Assembly: GCF_947331465.1 (NCBI RefSeq)
Contig: NZ_CAMZOK010000002.1
Span: 682,001-746,000, forward strand
DNA from: Shimia sp. Alg240-R146
GTDB lineage: Bacteria; Pseudomonadota; Alphaproteobacteria; Rhodobacterales; Rhodobacteraceae
Reading direction: 5' to 3'
DNA: 64,000 nt
The notes below the pieces were generated by a model. That model saw nothing but the letters and a program-made list of their open reading frames with translations, had not been told where the DNA came from and did no database searches. Below are positions 51,417 through 60,936 of this stretch, one piece after another. A program made the position numbers and the translations under genes. Within the stretch, counting starts at the first letter, position 1, and each line of letters starts with the position of its first letter.

Positions 51417-52094
51417 GTGAGCGACACAGACAGTTTCATCGAAGAAGTGACCGAAGAGGTCAAACGCGACAAGCTTTTTGCGATGATCCGACGCTATGGC
51501 TGGGTGCCGGTGCTGCTCGTGCTTCTGATTGTAGGCGGAGCTGCCTACAACGAGGTGCGCAAGTCGCAACAGCAAACGGCAGCTCAGGCCAGCGGCGATG
51601 CGATTCTGGCGGCCCTTCAAAGCAACGACAGCAACGCCGCCGCTTCGCTTGAGTCGCTCAAGACCGACTCGGCACAGGCACAAGTGGTTGCGGATCTGCT
51701 GCTTGGTGCCGAACAGATCGGTGCGGGTGATGCCGCCAGCGCCGCTGAAACATTTGACGCGATCGCTCTGTCGGGCGGAGACGTCCCGGCAATTTATCGC
51801 GATATCGCGGCCTTCAAATCCATTCTGGCCCGCGCGGGCGATCTGCCAATGGCTGAACGCCGCTCCGCCCTTGAAGCATTGGCAAATCCCGGCGCGCCGC
51901 TGTCGCTTTTGGCGCAGGAACAGCTGGCACTCGCAGACATCGAAGACGGCGATCAGGAAGGCGCAATTGCGCGTTTGAACGGCATCGTTGAAGACGCATC
52001 TGTAACCGCAGGCTTGCGTCGTCGCGCTTCTCAGTTGATTGTGGCGTTGGGGGGAACACCCGCGGACGTCTCAGGCGCCGGATTTGATCAATAA
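51417..52094 (+). CDS. YfgM-like tetratricopeptide membrane protein
   Basis: A 225-residue protein with one membrane helix (YGWVPVLLVLLIVGGAAY) after a charged cytosolic N terminus FIEEVTEEVKRDKLFAMIRR, and a periplasmic Ala-rich TPR-like domain. This is the layout of YfgM, which in E. coli works with SecYEG and periplasmic chaperones. The neighbours bamB and der are the same as in E. coli, which supports the assignment. The start is probably GTG 51417 (GGGAGAG upstream); ATG 51399 is possible. Confidence 0.85.
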   Translation: MSDTDSFIEEVTEEVKRDKLFAMIRRYGWVPVLLVLLIVGGAAYNEVRKSQQQTAAQASGDAILAALQSNDSNAAASLESLKTDSAQAQVVADLLLGAEQIGAGDAASAAETFDAIALSGGDVPAIYRDIAAFKSILARAGDLPMAERRSALEALANPGAPLSLLAQEQLALADIEDGDQEGAIARLNGIVEDASVTAGLRRRASQLIVALGGTPADVSGAGFDQ

Positions 52095-52119
52095 GAATTA
52101 CCTGGTGGGGGCCGGAGCA

Positions 52120-53418
52120 GTGAATAGCAAGACATGGATCATGGCGGCTGTGAGCGTGGCGCTTGTGGCCTCCTGCGCGAAAAAGGAAGTCGTACTTCCG
52201 GGTGAACGTGAAGATCTGCGGACGCTCGCGGCGGAAATTGAAAACACAGCACCAGCCATCAGCCTCGCAAGTCAGACCAAAAATTCCAGCTGGACCCATC
52301 GCATTGGCACGCAGAAATATCGGGTCAACAATGCTGCGCTCTCGGCCACGCCGTCGCTGGCTTGGTCCGCACCCGTTGGCAAAGGTAACAGCCGCAAAAA
52401 CCGGATCACCGCAGACCCTGTGGTCGTGGAAGGTCGCATCTTCACGATGGATTCCGAGGCCACACTGACCGCGACCTCTACCGGTGGCGCCATGCTTTGG
52501 ACCCGCGATCTGACACCAGCACGCGACAAGGCGGACAACGCCTCGACCGGCGGATTGGCCTACGGAGAAGGCCTTCTTTTTGCCACCACCGGCTTTGGCT
52601 CGGTGCGCGCGTTTGATCCAAAAACCGGCGCTGATGTGTGGGAGCAAAAGCTGCAAGCGGTCGGAAGCGGCACGCCCACGGTTTTTGGCGGCATTGTTTA
52701 TGTCGTGTCCGGTGATGCGACTGGCTGGGCGATAGACGCCAAAACCGGCAAAGTCATCTGGCAAGCAATTTCACTGCCCAACGTGCAAAACGTTCAAAGC
52801 CCGGCAGCCCCTGCCGTCAGCGACCGCTTTGTGTTTTTCCCATTTGGATCCGGTGAATTGCAGGCCGCTTTCCGTCGTGGCGGCGTCAGTCGCTGGAACG
52901 CGGGCCTGTCTGACACCCGTCCGGGACGCGCCTCAAATCGGGTTGGCGACATCTCGAGCGATCCCGTTGTTGTTGGCTCCCGCCTGTATTTGGCCAACCA
53001 TTCCGGTCGTATGGTCGCGCTGGACACGGAAACCGGTGAACGCATCTGGACCGCAGACGAAGGCGCGCTCAGCCCGGTGTTTCCAGCCAGCAACTCGTTG
53101 TTCTTTGTCTCTGACCGCAACCGCCTGATCCGGATGGACGCACGCGACGGCACCCCGATCTGGAACATCGAACTGCCATATTTCGTCAAAGACAAGCCGC
53201 GGCGTCAGGCAGAACTGCATGCCCATTACGGGCCGATCATCGCAGGCAGCCGTCTTGTGGTGGCCTCCTCTGACGAGATGTTGCGTCTTTTTGATCCCAA
53301 GTCTGGTGAGCAAGTCTACAGCGCCGAAATCCCCGGTGGGGCAGCAACAAATCCGGTTGTGGCCAATGGTGTGCTCTACATCGTCAGCCGCAAGGGGCAA
53401 TTGCACGCTTTCCGTTGA
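52120..53418 (+). CDS. bamB: Outer membrane assembly lipoprotein BamB
   Basis: A 432-residue lipoprotein. The lipobox VASC ends the signal peptide (VSVALVASCAKKEVVLPG). The rest is a PQQ-type beta-propeller with repeats such as GRIFTMDSEATLTATSTGGA, GSVRAFDPKTGADVWEQKLQ and GRMVALDTETGERIWTADEG. BamB is the propeller component of the BAM complex that folds outer-membrane proteins. GTG 52120 with GGAG just upstream is the preferred start; ATG 52141 would still keep most of the signal. It lies between yfgM and der. Confidence 0.92.
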   Translation: MNSKTWIMAAVSVALVASCAKKEVVLPGEREDLRTLAAEIENTAPAISLASQTKNSSWTHRIGTQKYRVNNAALSATPSLAWSAPVGKGNSRKNRITADPVVVEGRIFTMDSEATLTATSTGGAMLWTRDLTPARDKADNASTGGLAYGEGLLFATTGFGSVRAFDPKTGADVWEQKLQAVGSGTPTVFGGIVYVVSGDATGWAIDAKTGKVIWQAISLPNVQNVQSPAAPAVSDRFVFFPFGSGELQAAFRRGGVSRWNAGLSDTRPGRASNRVGDISSDPVVVGSRLYLANHSGRMVALDTETGERIWTADEGALSPVFPASNSLFFVSDRNRLIRMDARDGTPIWNIELPYFVKDKPRRQAELHAHYGPIIAGSRLVVASSDEMLRLFDPKSGEQVYSAEIPGGAATNPVVANGVLYIVSRKGQLHAFR

Positions 53419-53466
53419 CGCAATAATACTATATCGGAGCGACTTCAGACGTTCCGGAGACCTGTT

Positions 53467-54945
53467 ATGAGTTTCAGCCTCGCCATCGTGGGCCGCCCAA
53501 ATGTGGGCAAATCCACGCTGTTTAACCGCCTTGTTGGCAAAAAGCTGGCGTTGGTCGATGACCAACCCGGGGTCACGCGCGATTTGCGCGAAGGCGAGGG
53601 ACGTCTTGCAGACCTTCGGTTCACGGTGATTGACACTGCAGGCCTTGAAGATGCCACCGACAATAGCCTCGAAGGCCGCATGCGCCGCCTGACCGAGCGT
53701 GCGGTGGATATGGCGGACGTGTGCCTGTTCATGATCGACGCCCGTGCAGGTGTGACGCCGACTGACATGATTTTCGCGGAAATCCTGCGCAAACGCTCGG
53801 CCCATGTGATCCTTGCCGCCAACAAAGGCGAAGGCTCGGCTGCAGATGCGGGGGTGATCGAGGCCTATTCTCTGGGACTGGGCGAGCCGATTCGCCTGTC
53901 AGCGGAACATGGCGAAGGTTTGAACGATCTTTACACGCATCTGATGCCCATCGCGGATGAGTTTGCAAAACGTGCCGAAGATGCCGACGACGAGATCGAG
54001 ATCGACGTCGATCTGGACGAAGACGCGGAATATGACGAAGACGCGGCTTTGCCGTCCGAGCTGATCACAGAGCGGCGTCCTTTGCAGATCGCCGTGGTTG
54101 GTCGCCCGAACGCGGGTAAGTCCACTTTGATCAACAAGATCGTTGGCGAGGACCGCCTGTTGACCGGTCCCGAGGCGGGCATCACCCGTGACGCCATCAG
54201 CCTGCGCACCGAATGGTCCGGCACACCGATGCGGATTTTTGACACCGCCGGTATGCGTAAAAAGGCCAAGGTACAGGACAAGCTGGAAAAGCTGTCGGTT
54301 TCGGACGGCTTGCGCGCTGTGAAGTTTGCCGAGGTCGTCGTGGTTCTTCTGGACGCAGCGATTCCTTTTGAACAACAAGACCTGCGCATCGCCGATCTGG
54401 CCGAGCGCGAAGGCCGGGCCGTAGTCGTGGCCGTGAACAAATGGGATGTTGAGGACGCCAAGCAGGAAAAACTGCGCGACCTCAAAGAGTCCTTCGCCCG
54501 TTTGCTCCCACAACTTCGAGGCGCCCCGCTGATCACCGTGTCGGCCAAGACGGGCCGCGGTCTGGAGCGTCTGCATGATGCCATTCTGCGCGCCTATGAT
54601 GTGTGGAACCGCCGCGTGTCGACTGCGCATCTCAACCGCTGGCTCTCGGGCATGCTTGAGCAGCACCCGCCGCCCGCACCACAGGGCAAGCGCATCAAGC
54701 TGCGGTATATGACGCAGGCCAAAACCCGTCCGCCGGGTTTCGTGGTGATGTGCAGCCATCCCGACAAAATGCCGGACAGCTATTCCCGCTATTTGGTCAA
54801 TGGGTTGCGCGAAGATTTCGATATGCCAGGCACACCGATCCGCCTGACAATGCGCGGGCAGGGGGACAAGAACCCGTTCAAAGGCCGGAAAAAATCTACG
54901 CCTTCGCGTCTGCGCAAACACATCCACGGCCGCGATTCCCGCTAA
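53467..54945 (+). CDS. der: Ribosome biogenesis GTPase Der (EngA)
   Basis: A 492-residue double GTPase that acts in 50S assembly. The first G domain has [20 protein letters not shown] (residues 7-26), VIDTAGLED and AANKGEG, where the usual NKxD Asp is replaced, as is common in this group. The second has [32 protein letters not shown] and [14 protein letters not shown]-like C-terminal domain ends with [17 protein letters not shown]. An acidic linker ([16 protein letters not shown]) joins the G domains. Confidence 0.96.
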   Translation: MSFSLAIVGRPNVGKSTLFNRLVGKKLALVDDQPGVTRDLREGEGRLADLRFTVIDTAGLEDATDNSLEGRMRRLTERAVDMADVCLFMIDARAGVTPTDMIFAEILRKRSAHVILAANKGEGSAADAGVIEAYSLGLGEPIRLSAEHGEGLNDLYTHLMPIADEFAKRAEDADDEIEIDVDLDEDAEYDEDAALPSELITERRPLQIAVVGRPNAGKSTLINKIVGEDRLLTGPEAGITRDAISLRTEWSGTPMRIFDTAGMRKKAKVQDKLEKLSVSDGLRAVKFAEVVVVLLDAAIPFEQQDLRIADLAEREGRAVVVAVNKWDVEDAKQEKLRDLKESFARLLPQLRGAPLITVSAKTGRGLERLHDAILRAYDVWNRRVSTAHLNRWLSGMLEQHPPPAPQGKRIKLRYMTQAKTRPPGFVVMCSHPDKMPDSYSRYLVNGLREDFDMPGTPIRLTMRGQGDKNPFKGRKKSTPSRLRKHIHGRDSR

Positions 54946-54987
54946 CGCGCGGGGATTGCATGTGTTTCGGGTCGGGTAGCCCCCCAT

Positions 54988-55041
54988 TTGGCAAGCGCAA
55001 TTTTCGCGCTATAGTCGCGGCAACGTGATCCAGTCACGTTG
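54988..55041 (+). promoter_or_regulatory. Candidate promoter and overlapping inverted repeat for the desaturase gene
   Basis: TTGGCA (54988-54993), a 16-nt spacer and TATAGT (55010-55015) form a plausible promoter. An 8-bp perfect dyad, CAACGTGA-tccag-TCACGTTG (55021-55041), begins at the expected transcription start, the right place for a repressor site. Both were read by eye. Confidence 0.45.
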
Positions 55042-55116
55042 TCGATACGTATTTTGAAAGCCACCCGTCGAAGACGGTTAAGCCAACAACACTTTTGAAA
55101 CAGAGCGAGGGTCACG

Positions 55117-56100
55117 GTGGAAATTCGTGCGCGTCTGAAAGACTACACAGTGCAGGACGACCGCCTCGGCGCCGTCAGCTTTTTTGGCACTTTTGCCTTC
55201 TATTTCTTGACGTTGTATCTGGCGATTGCCAATCAAGGTACGTGGTGGATTTTGATCCCGATGATGGTGCTGAATGGCCTGTCGGCTGTGCGGCTTTATG
55301 TGTTGCAGCATGACACCGGCCACGCGTCCCTTTTTGTGTCCCGCAGGCACAATGATTGGGCAGGCGAGGCGCTGTCAGTTGTTACCTTCGCGCCGTATGC
55401 CGCGATGCGCCACAATCACAATATGCACCACAACCACCTTGGCAATCTTGACCACCGCGACACGGGTGAAATCCACACGATGACGCTGCGCGAATGGAAC
55501 GAGGCCGGGTTCTGGAGCCGCTTGCAATACCGGCTTTATCGCAACCCGTTTGTGCTGATCCCGCTGGGCAGCCTGTTCACCTATTTCATCCGCTACCGCT
55601 GGCCCAAGAGCGCCCATACCATGTGGCGATCCGTGCTGCTGCACAATGTGGTGGTCTTTGCCTATATGGGCGCGATCTATGCGCTTTCGGGCTGGAACGG
55701 CGTGCTGATCTGGTTCCTTGCCAGCCTGTTTGGCGGCATGGTCGGCGTCTTCATGGTTTATCTTCAGCACAATTTTGAGGACACCTATTGGGACCGTCGC
55801 CCCGATCTGGACCCGCGCATCGCCGCCCTACAAGGTTCGTCCGCGCTTGATCTGGGCTGGTGGATGGATCTGGCCAGCGCCAATATCGCGTATCACGACA
55901 TCCACCACTTCAACGCCCGCATCCCGCACTACAATCTGCGCAAGTGCCATCAGATGTTGCGCGAGGAATTCGACTTGCCGACCATCGAATGGCCCGAGGC
56001 AATCCGCTCGTTTTCGCTCAAGCTTTGGGACGAAGAGCAGGGACGCTTGGTGCCGTTTCCGAAACGCGGCGACACACAAACGGCGGTTCCTGCGGAATAA
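55117..56100 (+). CDS. Membrane fatty acid desaturase
   Basis: A 327-residue di-iron membrane desaturase. The three His boxes are QHDTGHASLF (about residue 64), MRHNHNMHHNHLG (about 104) and YHDIHHFNARIPHYN (about 258). Hydrophobic pairs lie before the first box and between the second and third. It inserts a double bond into an acyl chain, and the exact lipid or carotenoid-like substrate is unknown. The start is GTG 55117 with GAGGG upstream. The leader carries a dyad at the likely transcription start. Confidence 0.9.
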   Translation: MEIRARLKDYTVQDDRLGAVSFFGTFAFYFLTLYLAIANQGTWWILIPMMVLNGLSAVRLYVLQHDTGHASLFVSRRHNDWAGEALSVVTFAPYAAMRHNHNMHHNHLGNLDHRDTGEIHTMTLREWNEAGFWSRLQYRLYRNPFVLIPLGSLFTYFIRYRWPKSAHTMWRSVLLHNVVVFAYMGAIYALSGWNGVLIWFLASLFGGMVGVFMVYLQHNFEDTYWDRRPDLDPRIAALQGSSALDLGWWMDLASANIAYHDIHHFNARIPHYNLRKCHQMLREEFDLPTIEWPEAIRSFSLKLWDEEQGRLVPFPKRGDTQTAVPAE

Positions 56101-56104
56101 TGCG

Positions 56105-56138
56105 GGAGTCGCTCTGAAACGCAGAGACAGCTCCTTCG
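56105..56138 (+). terminator. Terminator of the desaturase gene
   Basis: GGAG and CTCTG (56105-56116) pair with CAGAG and CTCC (56122-56134) with a small internal bulge, followed by TTCGTTTT. It fills the short gap between two converging genes. Confidence 0.5.
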
Positions 56139-56140
56139 TT

Positions 56141-57259
56141 TTATGCAGTTTTCAGGAACGCCGACACACGCGCCAGCCCTTCGTGTAAAATCGCGGGCGT
56201 GTTGGCATAGCCAATCCGCACATAGCCTTCCATATTCAGTGCCGATCCGGGCGTGAACATCACGCCGCTGTCCTTCAACAACGCTATGCAAAAATCGCGC
56301 GACGACATTGGCAGGTCATATTTGAGCAAAGCCGTCGTGCCCGAACGTGGCTTCACCCAAGTGATACGCGGCTCCTGATCGACCCAGTCCGAAAGATAGG
56401 CGAGGTTGCCGCGGGTGATCGCCTGAGACCGCGCCAAAACCTTGTCGCGGTGCTCCAACGCCAGTGCCGCAAAATGGTCGTCGATCATGCCCACGGAAAT
56501 CGTGTCGTAGTCGCGGTGGATCGATACCGCCTCGATGACCTTCTTGGGCGCAGCAATCCAGCCAAGGCGCAAACCAGCCAGCGAATAGGCTTTGGACATG
56601 CCCGCCGTGCTGATGCCTTTTTCATAGACGTCCGCGATCGACACCGTCATGCCGCTGCCTTCTTGATCGGTGCCGCGATAGACCTCGTCGCATAAAATCC
56701 ACGCATCAGCGGCACGCGCGATTTCGGCGATATCCTCCAGCATCACGCGATCCATCAAGGCACCCGTAGGATTGTTGGGATTGTTCAACGCAATCAATTG
56801 CGTATCCGGCGTCACCAACGCCCGCAGAGCGTCCAAATCGGGCAGGAACCCGTCTTCCTCTTGCAGGGTCAACTTATGCACATCCGCACCGATACTGGTC
56901 GGAATGGAATAATGCTGTTGATAGGTGGGCACCACCGCGACCACCCGATCGCCGCGCGACACAAGTGTCTTGTGCACCAGCATATTGGCGCCAATTGTGC
57001 CGTGGGTGACCACGGTGTTTTCCGGATTTTGCGCCTCATAAAGCGCCGCAATTGCGGTGCGCAGGCGCATGGAGCCTTCGATTTCGCCATATGTCATCTT
57101 CATCGCCAGAAGCTCGGACAGGTTGGTGTCGTTCTTGCCTGTCAGATGTAGCAACTGGCCAATTGTCAGGCTCTCGACACAGGTTTCTGCGAGGTTCCAC
57201 TCACATTTGGTCTCCCATTCGTTCATCCAGATTTCGACGCCAAAAGGTTCGATATACAT
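56141..57259 (-). CDS. PLP-dependent class I/II aminotransferase
   Basis: A 372-residue fold-type I aminotransferase. The substrate-site start MYIEPFGVEIWMNEWETKCE is followed by THGTIGANMLVHKTL. ALNNPNNPTGALMDR holds the conserved Asn-Pro, ILCDEVYRG the Asp-Tyr pair, and STAGMSKAYSLAGLRLGWIA the PLP-lysine. VMFTPGSALNMEGYVRIGYA holds the Arg for the carboxylate. The amino donor and acceptor are not clear. ATG 57259 has AAAGGAG upstream; a farther ATG at 57292 is disfavoured. Confidence 0.9.
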   Translation of the reverse strand: MYIEPFGVEIWMNEWETKCEWNLAETCVESLTIGQLLHLTGKNDTNLSELLAMKMTYGEIEGSMRLRTAIAALYEAQNPENTVVTHGTIGANMLVHKTLVSRGDRVVAVVPTYQQHYSIPTSIGADVHKLTLQEEDGFLPDLDALRALVTPDTQLIALNNPNNPTGALMDRVMLEDIAEIARAADAWILCDEVYRGTDQEGSGMTVSIADVYEKGISTAGMSKAYSLAGLRLGWIAAPKKVIEAVSIHRDYDTISVGMIDDHFAALALEHRDKVLARSQAITRGNLAYLSDWVDQEPRITWVKPRSGTTALLKYDLPMSSRDFCIALLKDSGVMFTPGSALNMEGYVRIGYANTPAILHEGLARVSAFLKTA

Positions 57260-57392
57260 GGGAGGCTCCTTTGTGATCGTGATGTGCACCAAAACACGCT
57301 AGCGCGGGGTGTTGGCGGAGGGAAGGGAGGGGCAAGCCCTTCTTGACCCGAAGGGGCCAATTCACCCCGGGATATTTTTGGCAAGAGGAAAC

Positions 57393-57424
57393 AAAAGCGC
57401 GGCGAGCATAATTGCCGCCGCGCC
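57393..57424 (-). terminator. Terminator of serS
   Basis: On the minus strand GCGCGGCG (57424-57417) pairs with CGCCGCGC (57404-57397), followed by TTTTG. It lies 25 nt after the serS stop. Confidence 0.8.
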
Positions 57425-57449
57425 CCTTTGATTTGATGGGCCGGACGGC

Positions 57450-58742
57450 TTAAACCAGAAAGCCCTCAGCGCTCAGCGTGGTTTTGCCACCCAGATAAGG
57501 TGTCAGCGCTTCGGGCAGTGTGACGGAACCATCCGCATTCTGACCGTTCTCCAGCACCGCAATAAGGCAGCGGCCCACAGCGAGACCCGAGCCATTGAGC
57601 GTGTGCACATATTCCGGCTTGCCGCCATCGGTGGGGCGGAAGCGTGCATTCATGCGGCGCGCCTGAAAGGCGCCGGTTGTGGAAACCGAGCTGATCTCGC
57701 GGAAAGTGTTCTGACCGGGAATCCAGGCTTCGATGTCATAGGTGCGGCGCGCGCCAAAACCCATGTCGCCGGTGCACAGAACCACGGTGCGATAAGGCAC
57801 ACCCAGACGTTCCAGCATATCCTCGGCGCAACGCAGCATGCGCTTTTGCTCGTTGTCACTTTCCTCGGGATGCACCACGGACACCATCTCGACCTTCTCG
57901 AACTGGTGTTGGCGCAGCATGCCGGATGTGTCTTTGCCAGCGCTGCCCGCCTCGCTGCGGAAACACAGAGTGTGCGCTGTCATGCGGATCGGCAGCGCGG
58001 CTTCGTCGAGAATGTCTCCGGCAACCGAATAGGTTAGCGGCACCTCGGATGTCGGCACCAGCCACCAACCGTTGGTGGTCTGATAGCTGTCTTCGCCAAA
58101 TTTCGGCAATTTATCAGTGCCATACATCGCCTCATCGCGCACCAAAACGGGCGAGTTGACCTCGAGCAGGCCGTTTTCATCCACATGGGTGTCGATCATG
58201 AACTGCGCCAGGGCGCGGTGAATGCGCGCCACGGCGCCTTTGAGCATCACAAACCGGGCGCCGGAAATTTTGGCGGCGGTTTCGAAATCCATTGCGGCGG
58301 ACACGCCTTTGATGTCGAAATGCTCAACCGGCGCAAAGTCCATCTCGCGCGGGGTGCCCCAGCGGGTGACCTCGACATTGTCGTCCTCGCCACCGCCATC
58401 CGGCACATCGTCGGCTGGCAGGTTAGCAATGCGGGCCAGCGCGTCGGTCAGCTTGGCGTCGATGTCTTTGGCGTCGGTCTGCATGGCGGCGACTTCGGCC
58501 TTTTTCTCGCCCACCAGCGCGCGCAGCCGCTCGAATTCGGCCTCGTCGCCTTTGGCTTTGGCGGCACCAACGTCTTTGGCAGCGGCCTTTTGTGCGGCTT
58601 GTGCAGCTTCGGCAGCGCCAATCTTGGCGCGGCGCTCTTCATCAAGGGCCAAAAGGGACGACGAGACAGGCGCGTCCCCACGGCGGGTCAGGGCGGCGTC
58701 GAAAGCGGCCGGGTTTTCGCGGATCGCTTTAATGTCGTGCAT
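57450..58742 (-). CDS. serS: Serine--tRNA ligase
   Basis: A 430-residue class II synthetase charging tRNA-Ser and tRNA-Sec. It starts [20 protein letters not shown], then a long coiled-coil arm ([20 protein letters not shown]) that grips the tRNA variable arm. Motif 2 is [20 protein letters not shown]. Motif 3 is [20 protein letters not shown]. The C terminus is [21 protein letters not shown] 58742 matches the family; the frame extends upstream to 58802 without support. Confidence 0.96.
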   Translation of the reverse strand: MHDIKAIRENPAAFDAALTRRGDAPVSSSLLALDEERRAKIGAAEAAQAAQKAAAKDVGAAKAKGDEAEFERLRALVGEKKAEVAAMQTDAKDIDAKLTDALARIANLPADDVPDGGGEDDNVEVTRWGTPREMDFAPVEHFDIKGVSAAMDFETAAKISGARFVMLKGAVARIHRALAQFMIDTHVDENGLLEVNSPVLVRDEAMYGTDKLPKFGEDSYQTTNGWWLVPTSEVPLTYSVAGDILDEAALPIRMTAHTLCFRSEAGSAGKDTSGMLRQHQFEKVEMVSVVHPEESDNEQKRMLRCAEDMLERLGVPYRTVVLCTGDMGFGARRTYDIEAWIPGQNTFREISSVSTTGAFQARRMNARFRPTDGGKPEYVHTLNGSGLAVGRCLIAVLENGQNADGSVTLPEALTPYLGGKTTLSAEGFLV

Positions 58743-58818
58743 CGGTCTTGTCCTTTGGATCGTGTGAATCTGTAGGGCCTTATATGCCGAAACGATGCGC
58801 AAAGGGGAAGGGTGGTAA

Positions 58819-60342
58819 TCAAAATGGAATCTCCTCTTCTGGCAACTCTACGCCCAAGCCTGCCGCCCATTTGCGCCATTCGGTATAAAAGTCACTGAAC
58901 TCAGGATTACCTGAATACCAATGAGACGGATGCGAAGTATTCGGTGGAAGAACTGTAGAAGAATCCCCAAATAATTCAGGTAGATATTTGGGAATTCCTT
59001 GAACGTCTTTGAAATCTGCTGAGCGAACCGAAGTACCTCTCAGATTGACTCCCTGCAGTAGTGTATTCTTGTCAAGCTTTGCTCCAACCAACTCCATCCC
59101 CTGCATATATGAATGCGCAAAGATTGTTCCGCGTAAGTTTGCGTGGGAGGCTTTAACCGCATTCATGGTCGCATACCTGAAAACAGCGCTTTGAAGCTTG
59201 GTTTCCGTTAGTACAGCTGCCCTCATGTCCGACGATTGGAAATTTGTTTCTCGTAAATCTGCTCCTGAAAAATTTGCGAACCGACACTGAGAGTTTAGAA
59301 AGTTTGCCTTTCGTAGGTCGGCTCCTTTGAAGTTTGCCTCTCTTGAGTTTGTGCTCGAGAAGTCCGCCTCCTGTAGGTTGGCCTCCCTAAAGTTTGCAAA
59401 ACTGATACTTGCGGCAAAAAAGTCGGCGTTAAGAAGGTTAGCATCAGAAAAATGAGCCGCCTCGAGATTTGCTTCGGAGAAGTTGGTATTCCCGAATTCA
59501 AGGTTTCGTAAGTTCATTGCTTGCAAGTTCGCTTTTTGAAGGTCGACTTCCAAAGACATAGGGGCGACGCCCTCGATCTTCGCTAGTCGCCCCAAAACCT
59601 GCACCGCGTTCTGCATGTCCGACCGGGGGATACTCAATTGGTGGGCCCAATTTCGCAGCGCTTTCACATCGTCCGTGTCTGGCGTCGGCTGTGCCGGGAT
59701 TTCATCCGACAGTTCCCGCACATAGACGCTGAGCAGGCGGGCGACGCGACCGGCCTCGCTGGGTTGTTCATCGCGCACCAACCCTTCGAGCCGGTCAATC
59801 GCCGCATTGCGGCGCACTACGTCGTCTTCCCAGACGCTTTCCCAATTTTTGCCGGATTTCTTGGAAATCTGGCGTTGTGCATGCAAGTCGGCGGCGGCTT
59901 CGGTGATCTTGTCGTTAAACAGCGACGCCTTGGCAGTCTCTGTTTGTTCGTTGGTGAGTTTCAGACGCAAAATTGTAAAGGGCAGGGCAACGGTTGCGCC
60001 AAGGGTGGCGGTGAGTGCGGCGAGTTGGATGAGAGGCAAGCGGTCGAGCTGCGTGGTGCCATCCATTCCGGCCACTTGACTCGTGATTATTCCGATCGTG
60101 ACGAGCAATCCCACGAGCAAGAACAGCAAGAGCAGCGCCCATAGTGCCAAGAGAGAGCGAAAAAGCGATTTTGATAGGTTGCCATCTGCCCCCAATGCTT
60201 TTTGCAAACCGTCCAATGGGGAGAGGTCGATCTTTCTGGCGACCCAAACCAGCGCACCGCCAAAGAGTAGAAACGCAGCTATGTTCGCCGCATCCTGTGC
60301 ACTGATTGAAAACTCGATAGGGAACATCATGGCTGCGTGCAT
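58819..60342 (-). CDS. Membrane-anchored pentapeptide-repeat protein
   Basis: A 507-residue protein. The N-terminal third has three hydrophobic helices (about residues 18-35, 62-86 and 105-125). A helical linker with [20 protein letters not shown] follows. From about 265 to 440 it is a run of pentapeptide repeats of A(D/N)LxxA(D/N)Fxx form, such as [20 protein letters not shown] and [20 protein letters not shown], which fold into a square beta-helix. The last 50 residues include [20 protein letters not shown]. By eye the repeat half is more AT-rich than the N-terminal half. Function unknown. Confidence 0.85.
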   Translation of the reverse strand: MHAAMMFPIEFSISAQDAANIAAFLLFGGALVWVARKIDLSPLDGLQKALGADGNLSKSLFRSLLALWALLLLFLLVGLLVTIGIITSQVAGMDGTTQLDRLPLIQLAALTATLGATVALPFTILRLKLTNEQTETAKASLFNDKITEAAADLHAQRQISKKSGKNWESVWEDDVVRRNAAIDRLEGLVRDEQPSEAGRVARLLSVYVRELSDEIPAQPTPDTDDVKALRNWAHQLSIPRSDMQNAVQVLGRLAKIEGVAPMSLEVDLQKANLQAMNLRNLEFGNTNFSEANLEAAHFSDANLLNADFFAASISFANFREANLQEADFSSTNSREANFKGADLRKANFLNSQCRFANFSGADLRETNFQSSDMRAAVLTETKLQSAVFRYATMNAVKASHANLRGTIFAHSYMQGMELVGAKLDKNTLLQGVNLRGTSVRSADFKDVQGIPKYLPELFGDSSTVLPPNTSHPSHWYSGNPEFSDFYTEWRKWAAGLGVELPEEEIPF

Positions 60343-60600
60343 CGCGTTTCAATCTTTGGGTTAGTCAAATTCACCAGACCCTCGCATTGCGGCAGTATTC
60401 GGTCAAGCAATGGTGTCGCCGGACGGCCATGTAAGGCGCCTCAAAAGCGGCCTAGCCACCGCTGCACTCTGAAATCCCGCGTTCCAATGTAAAACTTGCG
60501 CGTATAGCGGCTTGGGGCTGCTTGCAATGCAGTCATCCAGCGCATAGGTTCCGTCAAAATTCGCGGGAGAGACCCGCGCACAGACAAAGGACGCCACACT
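60343..60600. other. Intergenic region upstream of yajC
   Basis: About 260 nt between the divergent pentapeptide gene and yajC. It should hold both promoters. A GTATAGC at about 60501-60507 could be a -10 box for yajC, but I see no convincing -35 partner. Confidence 0.4.
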
Positions 60601-60882
60601 ATGGAACAAATCGGTCAGTTTCTGCCGCTCATTCTGATCTTCGCGATCATGTATTTCCTGCTGATCCGCCCTCAGCAAAAGAAGGTCAAAGAACACCAAG
60701 GCATGGTGGATGCGCTGCGCAAGGGCGATCGGGTTGTGACCCAAGGTGGGCTGATTGGCAAAGTGGTCAAAGTCAAAGAAGACAACGAAGTCGAAGTCGA
60801 AGTGGCCGAGGGCGTCAAAGTGCGCGTGGTAAAGTCGACGATCGCGCAGGTTCTGTCCAAAACCGAACCGGCGAACGGCTGA
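60601..60882 (+). CDS. yajC: Preprotein translocase accessory subunit YajC
   Basis: A 93-residue protein with one membrane helix (LPLILIFAIMYFLLIRPQQK) followed by the conserved RPQQKKVKEHQ and a small soluble domain (VVTQGGLIGKVVKVKEDNEV). It associates with SecD-SecF and the SecYEG channel. The next genes are secD and secF, the standard order. Confidence 0.96.
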   Translation: MEQIGQFLPLILIFAIMYFLLIRPQQKKVKEHQGMVDALRKGDRVVTQGGLIGKVVKVKEDNEVEVEVAEGVKVRVVKSTIAQVLSKTEPANG

Positions 60883-60936
60883 ACCACTTAAATTCTGACG
60901 TCACGATCTGACACGACCTGACCGGGGGCTGCATTC

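Noticed and set aside
57310-57392. Possible dispersed intergenic repeat (around ccccgggatatttttggc)
   Set aside because: It resembles sequences I associate with intergenic repeats in this order, but only one copy is in the window, so repetition cannot be shown here.
46110-60342. Genomic island or prophage in the right half of the window
   Set aside because: The genes are mostly core (yfgM-bamB-der, serS, yajC-secDF) with no integrase, tRNA end, transposase or phage gene.
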